Origin: Microcebus murinus
Lineage: Eukaryota > Chordata > Mammalia > Primates > Cheirogaleidae
NCBI RefSeq assembly: GCF_040939455.1
Contig: NC_134112.1
Span: forward strand, 23,214,501-23,278,500
Length of the DNA stretch: 64,000 nt
Reading direction: 5' to 3'
This document shows positions 12,131 through 25,486 of this stretch, piece by piece. The first letter of the stretch is position 1; every line of letters starts with the position of its first letter. Both the position numbers and the translations under genes were made by a program. The notes under the pieces are model-generated. The model worked only from the letters and a program-made list of their open reading frames with translations. It did no database searches and was not told where the DNA came from.

Positions 12131-15078
12131 AGTAATTTTACTCCTTCCTAAATAATGTTCCTAAACAGCTGCCTAAACAATGTTGGGAAAACACTGAGTG
12201 TTTCTTCATTACCTTGACTGCATAAGAATATCACTAGACTTACCCTCTAGGACATTATAATTTTTTAGGTCTTGAATGTAGCCCAGGCCACTGTCTTTTC
12301 GAAAACCATCATTGATGATATTGTCAGGATTAAGAAGCACTGGATTAGTCTCTGACAAAGCCTGCCCACATTGAAAACAGCCTAAACTTCTTGTCTGTAT
12401 CAGAACCTAACTTTAATAAGCATATCTTAATAGGACATACCTCTTCACACAGATATTGTATGATCCTACCACTCCACAAGCCTACCTTCATTAAGCATGA
12501 CTTCTGCCGTCTAGTATTTATGGTTACAGCACAAACTTAAGAAGGAAAGAGAGTTACACTGGTAGGGGTGAGGGGGTGGAGGGTGAGGGTTAGGGGAGTG
12601 GGTGGGAAGGGATGTCACAATCCCCAATAAGACTAAAATCACCCAGGGCCGTTTACAGCTTAGTAATTAATTCCAATTCATTGCTCCCTTTGAACTGTCT
12701 TTTTTTCTTTCTTTAATGTAAGACAAAGATGGTTGAAACTACAGGCTAAACCTAGTTTTATGAATATCTGAACTCTACCCATCAATTATATGTTTTAAAC
12801 AAAAGTTAACATCTTCCAATTGCAATGCTAGCTCATCAGGATGATAAGCCGTCCAAGGGCATCCTGATTAAACTGCTTTACTGTCAGTTTCTTCACATCC
12901 AGGAAGAGACGTCCACCTTCTTGGATATCAGCATTGGTTCACATGCAGGTTACACTCCTGCCTTCCAGCCTGCTGCCCAAGAGATGATGCTGTGATGGAA
13001 AATTTTCAGACACGTATCTTCTTTTCAGATATCCTTAGGAGCATGCACACACTCTACAGAAAATCACTCTTATTTGCTCCAAGCTACTAAAGGAAGAACC
13101 AGAATTAACAACATTAAACCCAAAGGATGTTAAGGCCTTAAAGACATTCTGTAACCTATATCTCAACTGCATATTTATATTCAAGTAAAGAGCATTGTTA
13201 GGATTCCTTTATCTTGAAGATTTTCTATTTTAATTAGAAATATCTGATACATCACAACTTTCAAGACATTTTCAGCTAACAAAAGTGCCAAGTGCTTGCA
13301 TTTCCACAATGGCCTGTATTTCCACTGGTCTTGATTTAAGATTTCTTTTCCATTCATATGGAAAGACTAGTGAAGAACAGTTGAGTAGTCTCCAGATAGA
13401 CGGACTACTGAAGTTAAGGAATGTTCTGCATGCATATAGTTAGTTAAAAACATACTGAGCCTTACATAATTACTGTGTTGAAGAAAAGACAGTGGCAGAG
13501 CAATAGGTCAGATAACTACTGTGGTTTACTCTTTGCAAGGCACAGCTTGAGATAATATAAAAATAATTATATGCACAAACCATATTTTCCAAACTGCTTA
13601 TTTTGTTTTCTAGGTCACTATAGCTGGTCAAATCCCTCTGAAAGTTAAGTTTTCCAGCTGAAAGCGAATGGTTAGTTCACTGAAATTATTTCTTTAAACT
13701 GCTGCATATATTTAGATGTTCAAGGGACTGTGATATTTATTCCTTACTCTCTAGAGGTTTTTCCTGCTAATAAGTAGTGTTAGTAGGTTGGGGAGAAAGA
13801 GCAGATCAAAAACCATGCTACTGTAAGAGCTTAACACCATCTTCATTACCATGTAATTAAAACTGCAGGTACTTACAAATAAGCTCCAAGCTACTTAGGA
13901 CTGAATCCATCTAATAATGCAAACTTAGCATTTGCATCTTAAAAATAAGCATTATTTTCATTAAGTATAGCCATTCCGATTTATCCAATCCTCAATAATT
14001 GGCACTAAAAGATTGGCATGCTGTTATTTTGCCTCTATGGAAGAAAAATTGATACATCAATTGCTCCTTGTGATTTCCGGGCAAGACCAGTGGCTCAGAA
14101 ATTCGGAGTATCCACTATCTTAAACCAACACAGATCTGAGACAGCTCACTGAGATGCTGATTGTCAGGGGAAAAGGGAAGACAGCCCCAAGGATGCTGGA
14201 AGCACAAAGACGGGCAGTGGCCAAAACCTCAGCCAAACGATGCTCTAAAAAGTGACAAAGAAAGAAAGGTAATTTGATATCAGTTCTTATTTGAGGATTT
14301 CCACAAAGAGACAATAGGCAATTTTAGACAACGTGGGCGGTGGGTTTTAAAGCGGGCACATTTGCCCCATTAGGAGGAGACAGCACGAGATATAATTCTT
14401 GGCAGGTTTCCAACCTTGTCAATTATCTCAATCCTAGTGCAGCCTTCAGTCCTGGTGGGACTTCCACCTACCCAAGTGTCCCCTACCAATTTCCCCAATC
14501 CTAATTGTCTTTTCCTTTCTCTCAGATACACTGCAGAGTCTCCGTGTCTCTGGAAATTAATCACTATTTGAGAGATTAATTGGAATTTTGAGGCTATTAA
14601 TTGTAATTTCCTCTTTCTCTTGCTTTTTTAATTTTGAGAGAAATCTATGAGGATTCTTGCAGCAACTTAAATGTATACTTAAAAAAAAAGTTCCAGTCAT
14701 CCCAAAATAACTTGCTTCTCTGACATTTCCACTCTATGGCTTGTCAGTCATTACACTTGGAGAATTACTTAGGCTTAGTTACAAACTCCATCTGGGGATT
14801 TATAAAAATTGGTTTACATAATAAGATTAATTATATATAACTATTAACATGTTAAATGATATCATTCCCACTCTTTAAAAGAACTCTTTCATATTCAGAA
14901 TCAGTCTCTTAAGGAAGAGGAGTAAATAATTTAAAGGCAAAAGTAAGGACAATAGCTAAAACTTTGTCCCATAGGTTAAGGTCCTTTGAAAGTTTTCTTT
15001 CCCTGGGAAATTGAATCTGCCTTATTACACAAAGGGAGACACGTATGTGCCACATCCCACAAAGACACACACATTCTC
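12131..15078. other. Unassigned intronic sequence, repeat-poor
   Basis: About 2.9 kb with no SINE and no LINE that I recognise; the only marked feature is the G-rich run at 12564-12611. Low repeat content over this length could mean selective constraint, but that cannot be shown from one sequence. Confidence 0.5.
12564..12611 (+). other. G-rich run with G-quadruplex potential
   Basis: Seven or more G-runs of 3-5 on the plus strand within 48 bp (GGGGTGAGGGGGTGGAGGG... then GGGTTAGGGG), in otherwise AT-rich intron. The internal GGGTTAGGG is telomere-like. Confidence 0.6.
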
Positions 15079-15118
15079 TCTCTCTTGCACACACACACAC
15101 ACACACACATACATACTA
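15079..15118. repeat. (CA)n microsatellite
   Basis: About 10 CA units after a CTCTCTCTCTTGCACA lead-in. Confidence 0.93.
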
Positions 15119-15715
15119 AAGACAAAACTTTCCAACAGAGCAAATTCTTGCCCTGGAATGACACAGCAACAAGTACTTTTAATTCCCGTTTAACCAGAAT
15201 AAATATCCCCTGGCATAGCATAAACATAAAATTGTAACTCGGATAGAAGAAAAGCTTGGGAAATAGACATAGATCTGTGTGCTGGTTTTAAAAATGCTTT
15301 CCTACTATTAAGGAGTTACAACTATAGGCCTGGCTCCAGGCTAAACAAGACCCTTAATCGGGACATCAGGGAGGCTTTTCAAGACTGTGACATTTACAGA
15401 ACCAGAGAGAATGAGAAACTGGGAGCGCCCCATATAGCTAGAATGACATCCGCCAGGAAAAGTGGGCAGCCAGCGCAGTGGATGGACTCCCCTTTCAGCC
15501 TTCTTGTTTTTAGTCTAGGGCCCATACCTTTGCCATTGTTTTTAAGAATCCCTATGGAGAATTGCTGGTATCTATGAAACAGTAAAGAAATTTCAGATGG
15601 GGTAGCAACTTAAGGGGAAAGAGTTTGAACCACAAATATTTATGATTATTAATGACTTCACAAGTTCTACAAAGTTTCACAAAGTCCACATTCACTCCAA
15701 AACCTTGGGCTGTGA

Positions 15716-16037
15716 GGCCAGGCGTGGTGGCTCACACCTGTAATCCTAGCACTCTGGGAAGCTGAGGTGGGCAGATAGTTTGAGCTCAGGAGTTCGAGAC
15801 CAGCCTGAGCAAGATCTTGTCTCTACTAAAAATAGAAAGAAATTAGCTGGGCAACTAAAAATAGAAACAAAAAAATTAGCCGAGCATAGTGGTGCATGCC
15901 TGTAGTCCCAGCTTCTTGGGAGGCTGAAGCAGAAGGATTGCTTGAGCCCAGGAGTTTGAGGTTGCTATGAGCCAGGCTGACCCCATGGCACTCTAGCCCA
16001 GGCAACAGAGTGAGACTTTGTCTCTAAATAAATAAAT
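15716..16037 (+). mobile_element. Alu, full length, with linker duplication
   Basis: Perfect 17-bp target-site duplication AAAACCTTGGGCTGTGA (15699-15715 and 16038-16054). The linker motif AAATAGAAA...AATTAGC occurs twice, lengthening the middle. The tail is (AAAT)n. Confidence 0.95.
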
Positions 16038-16054
16038 AAAACCTTGGGCTGTGA

Positions 16055-17289
16055 ATCCATGTCTCCATTCATTCATTCATTCATCCAAAAAAAAATTTTT
16101 TTTAAAGTTATAATGTGGGAGCTGGTGACCAAAGAGTCCCTGCCTTCATGTAGTGACAGCCACCAAGGATAGACTTTGAATAGTTACAAGTAGGCTGCTT
16201 CATATATCTTTATGTCCCTAAAGCCAAGCATGGTGGCTGTCACCAACTGTGCACCCAAGTTTTATGGAAGAGAGAAGAGAGAAAGGATGAGAAAAATAAG
16301 GTTCAGAGTATTGCCACCTCCCTGCCAATTTTCATAGTTAAAATATTAATTAACTAAGTAAATAAAGTATATTCAATAGTGGATTATTAATAGTATACAG
16401 CATAGGAGGCATACTCAAACATAAAAATATTTACTTACCTCCATCTGAAATTATGACTATTAAACATCTTCAGAAACGACAATGTTTGCAGTAACGTAGC
16501 CATCATTAAATTAGTCTCTGGCCAATAAATTGTTGGTGGAGACTGGGTCAGATAGCACAGGAAGAGGAGCACTGCACTACTGGTTGAGGATAACTAACTT
16601 ATGGAATACAAGGAACAAAAACTTCTGTAAGAATTGAGATAAACGTGAAGGCTCCTATCCACGAGTCAATACTGATCCAGAAAAGCTTTCCATCCTGGGA
16701 GAAATGAGGCTCCCCAAAAAAGTCAGGTGTTAATGAGGTTGCAACATCTGGCCAAAAGGAGGTGGACGGGCCACACAGAAAGTAAATGCTGAGACAGAAC
16801 TAGGGACTTCAATTTCTGCCCAGAAAAAGAAATGCAACATTAACAAAAATGTGAGGGTTGCTGCTGTGTGCTGAGTCACTGGGGTAGCACCAAAATGACT
16901 AAGACCTAGAGCCTTACTGTAGGTGTTTACTGTTGGTTTCTCAAGAGCCACAGGAAAGGAGGCCATATTTGAGTATAAATGAAAGTAAAAAAGGGAAATC
17001 AGATTGAATTGACTCATTTTTGCAGACAAGAAAGTATTTCTTCAACAGGGGCTCCAAGGGCATCCAGAAACCCCATCTTCAGAATCAGGTGGGAGAAAGC
17101 ATGACCACAGCTTCATAACTGCAAGATCACTGGTGTTTCCCTTCTCAGACTAATGAATAAAAACACTGCCAAATCTGACTAAAAAGAGGCAATTAGTGCT
17201 TGTGTGTGTACACGCAAGATTATTGTAATGCACTATATATATATTTTTTAAAAAAGAATCTCTATCTTTTAGAGATATCAACTGAAATA
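16055..17289. other. Unassigned intronic sequence
   Basis: A CATT microrepeat at 16067-16083 and an A/T run, then diverged ancient-repeat-like pieces (for example near 16130 and 16768-16802). No exon-like signal. Confidence 0.5.
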
Positions 17290-17520
17290 TTTACAGATGA
17301 AAAATCCCAGGTCTGGAATTTGCTTCAAAATAATCCAGCGTATGGGGGTGGAGGGTAGATGAAACCAGGCCATGATTTGATCCCTGTTGAAGTCGGGTGA
17401 TGAGAGGTCCATGACACTTGAAATGTTCTATATAAAACATTATTTAAAATATGAATTGGTAATAAAAGCCTGCTGAATATGTAGGAGATGATGAAACTTT
17501 TAAATGATCATTCAATAAAA
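17290..17520 (+). mobile_element. L1M 3'-UTR-like fragment
   Basis: 'GGAATTTGCTTCAAAATAATCCAG...GGGGGTGGAGGGTAGATGAAACCAGGCCATGA' is the same old L1 3' sequence seen at 57830-58020. Confidence 0.6.
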
Positions 17521-17904
17521 TAGTGCTACTCAGTGTAGCAAGTCAAAAAGTGAACAAAAACTCTTAGAAAACTATTATTAAATATGAATGTGAGGCTGCC
17601 GTAGGGTGCTGTATATAACACAACCATGCCTTGAGCAAGAAAACTGAATCCACTACATCTTTGAGGTTCTAGGCCAATTTATAATGTTTTCCAAACTGCC
17701 AGTCACTGCCCTATAGTGGATCCTGAAATCAATTTGTGGGACCTGACAGTTTTTAAATAAATGAATAGAAATACAGTAGAAAAGACAATATCAGAGCATA
17801 TCACACATAACAGGACAAATATTCTTTGTGGAAATTGTGTTTCTGCATGTGTGAGTATGTGCATGTGTGACTGTGTGCACAGCGGTTGCATTTAGTCTAC
17901 TCTT

Positions 17905-18445
17905 AATATAACAGCCAGAATGGGTCTGTTAAAACCTAAGTCAGATCATGCCACTCTCTTCTAAGACCCTCCAGGGACAACCTATCTCATTCAGTGTTAA
18001 GAGCCATAGTCCTTACAATGGTCTACAAGGCCCACCATGATTTGCCACCTCCTTCCTGCTTGGTCCTATTTAATATTCACCCCTTTCTCATTCCACTGGC
18101 CTTTTTTCTGTTCCTAGAACACACCAGGCACAATCTCACATCAGGGCTCTGCAACTGCTGTTCCCTCTGTCTAGAATGCACTTTCTCCAAATAGCTGCAT
18201 GACTGGCTCCCTTACCGGCAAATGCTGCCTTCTCGGTATAGCCTTCCCTGACCATGCAATTTAAAATTCAGACTCCCCTACCCCCAACCTTTCCTATCTC
18301 CTTTCCTGCTTTATTTCTCTGCATAGAACTGTCTCTCTATTAAGAAACTCCATGAGGTCCAGAACTTTTGTCTGTTTTGTTCACTACAGTGGTGTCTCTA
18401 AAACCTAGAATATGGTCAATACTTAATAAATGCACAATAAATGGA
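17905..18445 (+). mobile_element. L2 3' fragment
   Basis: Classic L2 3' end: 'AAACCTAAGTCAGATCATGCCACTC', 'CTACAAGGCCCACCATGA', 'CTGTCTAGAATGCACTTTC', ending 'TAATAAATGCACAATAAATG'. It is well preserved for L2. Confidence 0.85.
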
Positions 18446-18495
18446 GTGTGCATGTGTGCATGGTGTGTACGTGTGTGTGTGAGTGTGAGTGGCTG
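18446..18495. repeat. Degenerate (TG)n tract
   Basis: GTGTGCATGTGTGCATGGTGTGTACGTGTGTGTGTGAGTGTGAG, following the L2 3' terminus. Confidence 0.8.
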
Positions 18496-18769
18496 CTGGG
18501 TCTTAGTGTGGGCTACATTCCAAAAGGCTTGTATAATACTGTCCTGGAACACACTAAGATTATCTCTGGGCTTACTGAGAGTGGGGCATGAGAAGAGAGT
18601 GTGGCACAGGAACCCAACAGTCCTGTGGGTTATGGACTGGGTGCTTAGAACACACGCCACTGATAATTGCTATTTGAGGTATGTGTGTATATAGGTGGGG
18701 AGAGGAGTGTTCCCTTGGGGGACCACCAAGGCACCATAAATTGGCAGGAAGAATTAGGCAGAGTCAGAA

Positions 18770-18945
18770 AATCATAAAATTTTCAAGACGCTCAAAGATG
18801 ATCTGGGCCACACTAATAAATCTGCAGATGAGAATCAAAGGTACAAAATGATAATGTCATTTGCCCCAGGCCACACAAAAAGTAAAGGCTGAGACAGAAC
18901 TAGCAGAGACATAGGTCATATGACTCCTCCTCTCCAGCAATCTTT
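18770..18945. mobile_element. MIR-like relic
   Basis: 'GCAGATGAGAATCAAAGG...GCCCCAGGCCACACAAAAAGTAAAGGCTGAGACAGAACTAG' follows the MIR core order. A close copy of the last 35 bp occurs at 16768-16802, consistent with shared MIR ancestry. Confidence 0.5.
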
Positions 18946-20225
18946 AAACACCCTGGCCTGCCATAAAAATGAAAAACAGAAATTTGTTCTCTAAAAGCCT
19001 TCTGCCTGTTCTCTTTTCCTAGGAAATAACCTGAGATTCTTCCTCCAATTAGATGCCAATCGTCTAATCCACTCAGCCTTGACAGTTTGTAGGGATCTCT
19101 GTGTTAAAAACAAAGAGCTGCTAATGAACATTATTCCTCATAAATCAAAGCCTTAAAAATTCCTTTCCATAGCAACCAGGAGTGGTTGAATCATCTACTA
19201 TTATTCCCTGACTTTCTAATAATACAGTTCCAACTTCCATCAGGCCCAGGGATGTTAAAGTCTGTCAAAAACCAAAACCTTCAACCCTCACTGTCCTACT
19301 TTTCATTAGAGCTGAAGAATCTATCCATTTTTGAATTAATGGATCTGTATTTTTCCATAACCATAAAACAAAGCACTTCAAGCCACAAAGCATGAACAAG
19401 TGAAAAACAACATGTCAGTAAAAGCTGTCAGTCACTTTATTTGGTAGGGAAGCAGGAACATTCTTCCAGGGAGTAATATTATTACAAAGTAAATAGTTGT
19501 GCTAATTGCTTGATTCTCAACTAAGATTTTAATAAGCCCTTTGACAGGGAGAGGCCAGGTATCTCAGAATTCTCAGTGTCTCTGTGGTGGCCTTAGAGAT
19601 TCCAAGGGCTGAGGACATTCATGACCTAACTGTGGCAGACACTCTTGGCTGCCCCTCCTCCTCAATGGAACCTTGCTCTGTTGAGGTGTCCTCACTTCTC
19701 CGGGAGAGGCTGGGACATCCCATTCCAGGAAGGGGGTCAGCACTGACTAAGTGCATCATGGGAATTCCATTCCCTTGCCAGTGATTGGTTCACATCTAAG
19801 CATGTGACACAACTGTGACCAATGAGGCAAGGGGAAGTTTGCTGAGTTGAGAAGTGCTTGTGAGAAAAGTTTTCTTAATCTCCACAGGGCCGGCAGGTAG
19901 AGATTACCCCTTTTCTGTTTCTAAATATGATGCCAAGGACTGCTCTTGTCATTTTGACACTATAAGGAGAGTGAGATTAGGACAAAGCCCACCCACCAAG
20001 AGGGCAGAGCAGAGAGAACTACAGAGAAGCAGAAGAGCCGGACACCACAATGTATAGAACTGACAGCACTTCTTTTGGGGGTTTTCTACATTTGCAGTTG
20101 AAGTATTCTACCTGATACAGTAACTGCACCCTGGGAAGATCTGGTCAGGAAGTGAGGAGGTAGGAATGTGTTATACATGTTGGTTTTAGCACAAGAAAAG
20201 TTGCATAAACAGCAGAGCCTACGAA
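18946..20225. other. Unassigned intronic sequence
   Basis: The 19550-20060 part has a moderately GC-rich texture reminiscent of an old LTR or MER repeat (GGTTCACATCTAAGCATGTGACACAAC...CCAATGAGGCAAGGGGAAG) but I cannot assign it. Confidence 0.45.
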
Positions 20226-20380
20226 CATTCTTTTTTATTTTTATTTCGGCATATTATGGGGGTACAGATTTTAAGGTTTCAATAAATGCCCTTCCCCCCT
20301 TCCCCCCACAAGTCTGAGTTTCCAGCATGACCATCCCTCAGATGGTGAGCATATCACTCGTTATGTATGTATATACCTGC
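20226..20380 (-). mobile_element. Short lemur L1 3' end, antisense
   Basis: TTATTTCGGCATATTATGGGGGTACAGATTTTAAGG followed by the C-rich UTR resembles strepsirrhine L1 3' ends. The poly(T) at 20231-20245 is its A-tail in reverse. Confidence 0.6.
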
Positions 20381-20391
20381 CCCCCCCCCCC

Positions 20392-20535
20392 TTTTTGAGA
20401 GACAGGGTCTCACTGTGTCACCCAGGCTGGAGTGCAGTGGTGAGAACAGCTCACTGCAGCCTCAAAAGACTCAAGTTTCTGGGCTCCAGCTATCCTCCCA
20501 CTTCAGCCTCCCAAGTGGCTGGGACTACAGGTATA
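20392..20535 (-). mobile_element. Alu fragment, antisense
   Basis: TTTTTGAGAGACAGGGTCTCACTGTGTCACCCAGG... to GGGACTACAGG, one arm only. It directly abuts a (C)12 run at 20381-20392. Confidence 0.88.
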
Positions 20536-22107
20536 AGCAACAGTGAGTCTTTTGTTAGAGACAGCTTAGTCTGTGACATTAGAAAGTAGAAGGAACAAGC
20601 TATAAAATCTTCAACTGAAGTGAGATGCCGGGGCAGCTGCAGAGGCCAGCACAAGGCACAGTACCATCCCCTTGTGTGCTGTTGTCACAGGCCCTGGGCA
20701 GCCAGATTTCACCTGAGGAAAGACTCAGAACAACAAACCCACTGTGGCCCATACTTTCTTCCTCCACTGGATGCCAAGAAAGTACTCTGAGTGAGACCTT
20801 AAGGAAATAATTAAGGAAGAAGTGTCAGTACTTGCTTTGCCTTCACACCCCTATGAATGGGCATTCATTTGTATTTTGTGGGTTGCCTCTCTCAGTTTTC
20901 CTATGGGAAGAAGGAAGGAAGACAGGCCATGAACAACTTGAAGGGGAGTGAGCCATCCTGTAAATTCATACAGGCCATTGACGATCCAAGTCTGCCCAAG
21001 AAAATGGCCACTTGGGGACTCTCTTCCCTGAAGACACCAGTCGTTACCTCCATGAGCTCCACACCAGAGCCAGATCTTTCTCCAACCCAACAAAAAGTGT
21101 TGAACAAAAAGTATATCTAGCTAGAGAAGTCTTTATACTTGGGGGGAGAGGAGGACTTGCGCAACAACCTGGCACTCAAAACCAACAGGTATTTTAAAAA
21201 TGCTCCTTGCTTGGCTTCATTATAGTGAATAATATGTGGTTCTAGAAAATGTCCTATTTGTAGGCATTCATATTTTAGATCTCATCTGATGAAACCTGTT
21301 TTTCTTTGCTTGTTTAAGGCAAAAGTAAACACTATCAGAAGCTCTGAGACAGCTACACCTGTGTAATATTTAGTCTTTCGAACAAAGTATTTACAGTACA
21401 ATACTGTGATCTGACATGATCAAAGGGTGTCAGCTCTTTGATTAGAAACAACAAAAAGCCAGCAGATGATATCCTTGGAAACGTCTGCACAGGCATCCAT
21501 CTAGGGGAACATATGGAGGCAGCAACAGACGCATCACTGTATTAATAATCCTCAGGGGCACCAGGCACACAGTGGGAGCGTGGTTCCTGGAGGACTCACA
21601 TTCTTCTTGGAGGGCATAAGAGTTGTGCCCAGGGTCTAAAAAGCTGGATAAGAAATCTAATTAACTAGTCATAAGAAATGCACTAATTGCTTTGTCCAGC
21701 ATCAGCAGAGGAGACCTGCTGCTGTCTCTCATTCTTCAGTTGGAGAGAGGGTGCCCCAGCCTTTAGGGGACACTGGGGAAGGCAGACATTTGTCTAGTGG
21801 TGGCTGAGCTGACCTTGCAAACCAGCTGCAGAGAGCAAGTGTCTATAGGACCATCTGAGGAGATCAGGGGCTGGCAGCTGGTAAAAGATGAATGTGGAAA
21901 TAAAAATGAGAAGCAAAGGGGCACCCCGTGTTGATCAAGTTATCAGTGAATATGGACTGATATGTCTCCTATGTATTATGAGCAGCTTATCCAGGAAAGA
22001 CATAACCTATAGGACTTAACCTTCTGTCTGCTCACCTTATGACTATTTCACCTTCTCATTCTTACTACATCAATTTTTTTTTTTTGCTTTTTAAAAGTAA
22101 TGGCTTT
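20536..22107. other. Unassigned intronic sequence
   Basis: Contains overlapping open frames at 20851-21120 on both strands, without recognisable protein similarity or splice structure. Confidence 0.5.
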
Positions 22108-22443
22108 GGCCGGGCGCTGTGGCTCACGCCTGTAATCCTAGCTCTTGGGAGGCCGAGGCGGGCGGATTGCTCAAGGTCAGGAGTTCAAAACCAGCCTGAG
22201 CAAGAGCAAGACCCCGTCTCTACTATAAATAGAAAGAAATTAATTGGCCAACTGATATATATATAAAAAATTAGCCGGGCATGGTGGCGCATGCCTGTAG
22301 TCCCAGCTACTCGGGAGGCTGAGGCAGAAGGATCACTCAAGCCCAGGAGTTTGAGGTTGCTGTGAGCTAGGCTGACGCCACGGCACTCACTCTAGCCTGG
22401 ACAACAAAGTGAGACTCTGTCTCAAAAAAAAAAAAAAAAAAAA
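22108..22443 (+). mobile_element. Lemur Alu, full length, young
   Basis: GGCCGGGCGCTGTGGC start, lemur linker and right arm, (A)n tail. Near-perfect target-site duplication AAGTAATGGCTTT / AAGAAATGGCTTT. Confidence 0.95.
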
Positions 22444-22456
22444 AAGAAATGGCTTT

Positions 22457-22790
22457 ATTCACATAACCTACAATTCACCTGTTTAAAAATGAACAGTTCA
22501 GTGACATTTAGTATATTCACAGATATGTGCAACCATGACCATAATCAAACTCAGAACAATTTCATTACCCCCAAAAGAAATCCTTACCCATTAGCAGTCA
22601 CTCCCCATTTCCTGCCAATCCTCTCGGCTCCAGGAAACAACTAATCTACTTTCTGTCTCTTTTGCCTATCCCAAATGTTTCATGTAAGTGAAATTATATG
22701 ATATTCGGTCTTTTGCAACTGGCTTCTTTGAGTTAGCATAATGTTTTCCAGGTTCATCCTTTTAACATGTATACTGCATTAGTTTTTTTA
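22457..22790 (-). mobile_element. Old L1 3'-end fragment
   Basis: 'AACCATGACCATAATCAAACTCAGAACA', 'CTACTTTCTGTCTC' and 'TTAGCATAATGTTTTCCAGGTTCATCC' are typical of L1M ends. Strand is my best guess. Confidence 0.6.
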
Positions 22791-22996
22791 AAAATTCTGT
22801 TTGCCTTTGCTTTGTTGGCAATGAAATAAAAATTTTCTGTAGTGGTCCATGTTGAACTCTAGTTTTATTACTTAAATTTAATAAGCATTTATTACTATTC
22901 ACTCCTAAAATGGGCTTGTGAACCACAAATCAAGTTAAGAAGTGCTGATTAAGAAAAGGCCATGTGATTGTCTTGGGAACCTCCTATTGCAACTAA

Positions 22997-23355
<359 letters not shown>

Positions 23356-23499
23356 AAAAAAAAATACTAATTTTTTGAAAACCATTGAAGGCACGAGGCT
23401 AATGTGAACTGGTGATGGGATCCTTACAGGACTGATTTACATATAAGAGATAAAGGAGGGGCTAGAGTGACACTTCCGTGATAGAGTGCTTGGGATATA

Positions 23500-23900
23500 G
23501 GCAAATTCATCTGCTCAGCAACTAGTTATTGAGTGCCTCCTTCACATCAGACATTGTATTAGGCGCTGGCGATCCTGCATTGAACAAAATAGACAAAAAT
23601 AGCTTGCCCTTGTGGAGCATGTATTTTAGTAATACATGACCAAACTATTTCAGAAAGAAAAGCAAGAGAATAAGCAGAAAATTCGAGGTAGTAGTTACCC
23701 TTGGAGGAAGAGAATAAAAGAAAATGGGGAAGGGAAGGGTGAAGAATGCAGAGAAGATGCAAGAACAGGTAGCGTTTCCAAGTTGAGTGGTAGCTTTCCT
23801 TATGCTTTTGTTGCTATGCTTCATAACTTGATGCCTATTACGGATATTCTTTTGTATATATTTAATATAACATAATATTTAATTTTAAAAAGACCCATCC
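23500..23900. mobile_element. Old LINE-derived relics
   Basis: 'GTTATTGAGTGCCTCC...GCGCTGGCGATCCTGCATTGAACAAAATAGAC' is a common ancient mammalian repeat; the following 'GGTAGTAGTTACCCTTGGAGGAAGAG' resembles an L1 3' UTR. Families not resolved. Confidence 0.45.
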
Positions 23901-24194
23901 CTCTAGATGGAAAAGTATAACCAGTGGTGTCCGTTTGGATTGTCTCAGTTAATTTAAAATATTGTTGGGAATAAGGCATGCACACTGTCGTCTTACACAG
24001 AATAGAGACATTCGACATTGGCACAATTATTCAAGGATTTGGAAAGCTGATGAAGAAGAGCGAAAGATATGTATTTAGGGGAAATTTTTCTTAGAGGATC
24101 ATGAGCTCTGAGTAGTCACTTATCACCCAGGAAAGGAACCTGTGGAAGAATAAGTTCATATAGAATATGAACTTCATGAGACCAAGGATTTTTA

Positions 24195-24365
24195 TATTTT
24201 GTTCATAAATTTTCAAATTTCTTTCACAGACATTCACACATTTGATTCTAACAATTAGTATTAGTAGCCCAGTTTATGGATAAGAAAATGGAAACTCAGA
24301 CAGGTCCAGGTTAACAGAGGTAGTTGGGACTAGTGTTTGGACCAGACCCTGACTTCCTAGTACTT
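24195..24365. mobile_element. MIR relic
   Basis: 'CACACATTTGATTCTAACAATTAGTATTAG...ATGGATAAGAAAATGGAAACTCAGACAGGT' follows MIR order. Confidence 0.6.
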
Positions 24366-25486
24366 GTCACACAATGTGACCCTCGAAGTCCATGATTCAA
24401 ATGAGCCCACATTTATTCATAAAACTCAAGAATGGATGCTAGAAACAAGTTTCAAAAAGCTCAATTTAAAGCGTCGGGAAGATATAGCAACGTACTCTCT
24501 AGGTAGAAAATGGATGGAGCTCATTAAGAAGGAGCACGGAACGGAACTACACATGGATTCAGACATGTGAACGTGAACTCCGGAATGACAGATTTACGCT
24601 CAGCTTTTTACGAAAAGTAAGATGCCTGCAGGGCAACTCTCCCTGAAAGGCTGCTGTGCGTTCTTACAAACACCCCTGCTGCCATTACCGGGATCAGCAT
24701 ACAGAACCAAGTAAGTACAGTGGCAATCGCTATGCCCTTTGACAAAAGACATCGTCTAACTCAAAATCATGTCTTACATGTGTAATTGCCTGGGATTTGC
24801 TTTGGTCCTTTTCCTAATCTTAATCTGATACCAATTACTTCAGGACAGTTTACAAGGCCCCTATCAGTTGCTGTTTCCTCTGAAGAATTCATATTCAGAA
24901 AAAAAACAGGCAAGTGGGTTAGTTTGGCTGCTTAAAACCAGCACAGGGCTCTCCTGTGGCCAAAGTTCAATCCTAGAGCATATTAACGTCACTGAGAAGA
25001 AAAACCTCTGTACCCGGGTCACTGAGGTTTCCTTCAACCCCAGGCATTGATGATGAGGGACGAAGCAGAGAGGACACTTGGCCTGAACTAATGGGATCCC
25101 AACCAGAAACTAACAACTTAAAGGCTACATACTAAAAGGGACATAATAGTGCTCTCTTTGCATATGAAAATGAGCAAAATAGTATTATTTACCTAATAAA
25201 CATGGTTTAACGGGCTCCCTGTCTATGGGGAAATGCACTGCAAAACAAAATGGCTAATTTTTCTATAATAAAGTGAATTTGAATGAGCAACTTAAATCAA
25301 TATTAGGCAGCCAAATTATGTGTATTAATATCTATACCTCATTAGCATAATCCCAAGTGAATTCTTTCATTACTAAAAGTAATGCTAGGCCCGACTTTTC
25401 ATTTCCCTTGATATTAATTTATATATGATGTAAATTTGCTTTGAAATAACTTTTGTTTGAAACTTAATCCATGTCTTCTTTCTTTG

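Noticed and set aside
16768..18905. A 35-bp near-repeat (GGCCACACAGAAAGTAAATGC... and GGCCACACAAAAAGTAAAGGC...) about 2.1 kb apart.
   Set aside because: Both fit the conserved core of MIR elements, so independent insertions explain the match without a local duplication.
24364..24720. Possible exon: a 68-codon frame followed by CAA|GTAAGTA.
   Set aside because: The frame ends in a stop about 140 bp before the donor-like site, there is no acceptor in a sensible place, it is on the strand opposite to CHN2, and the peptide is not recognisable.
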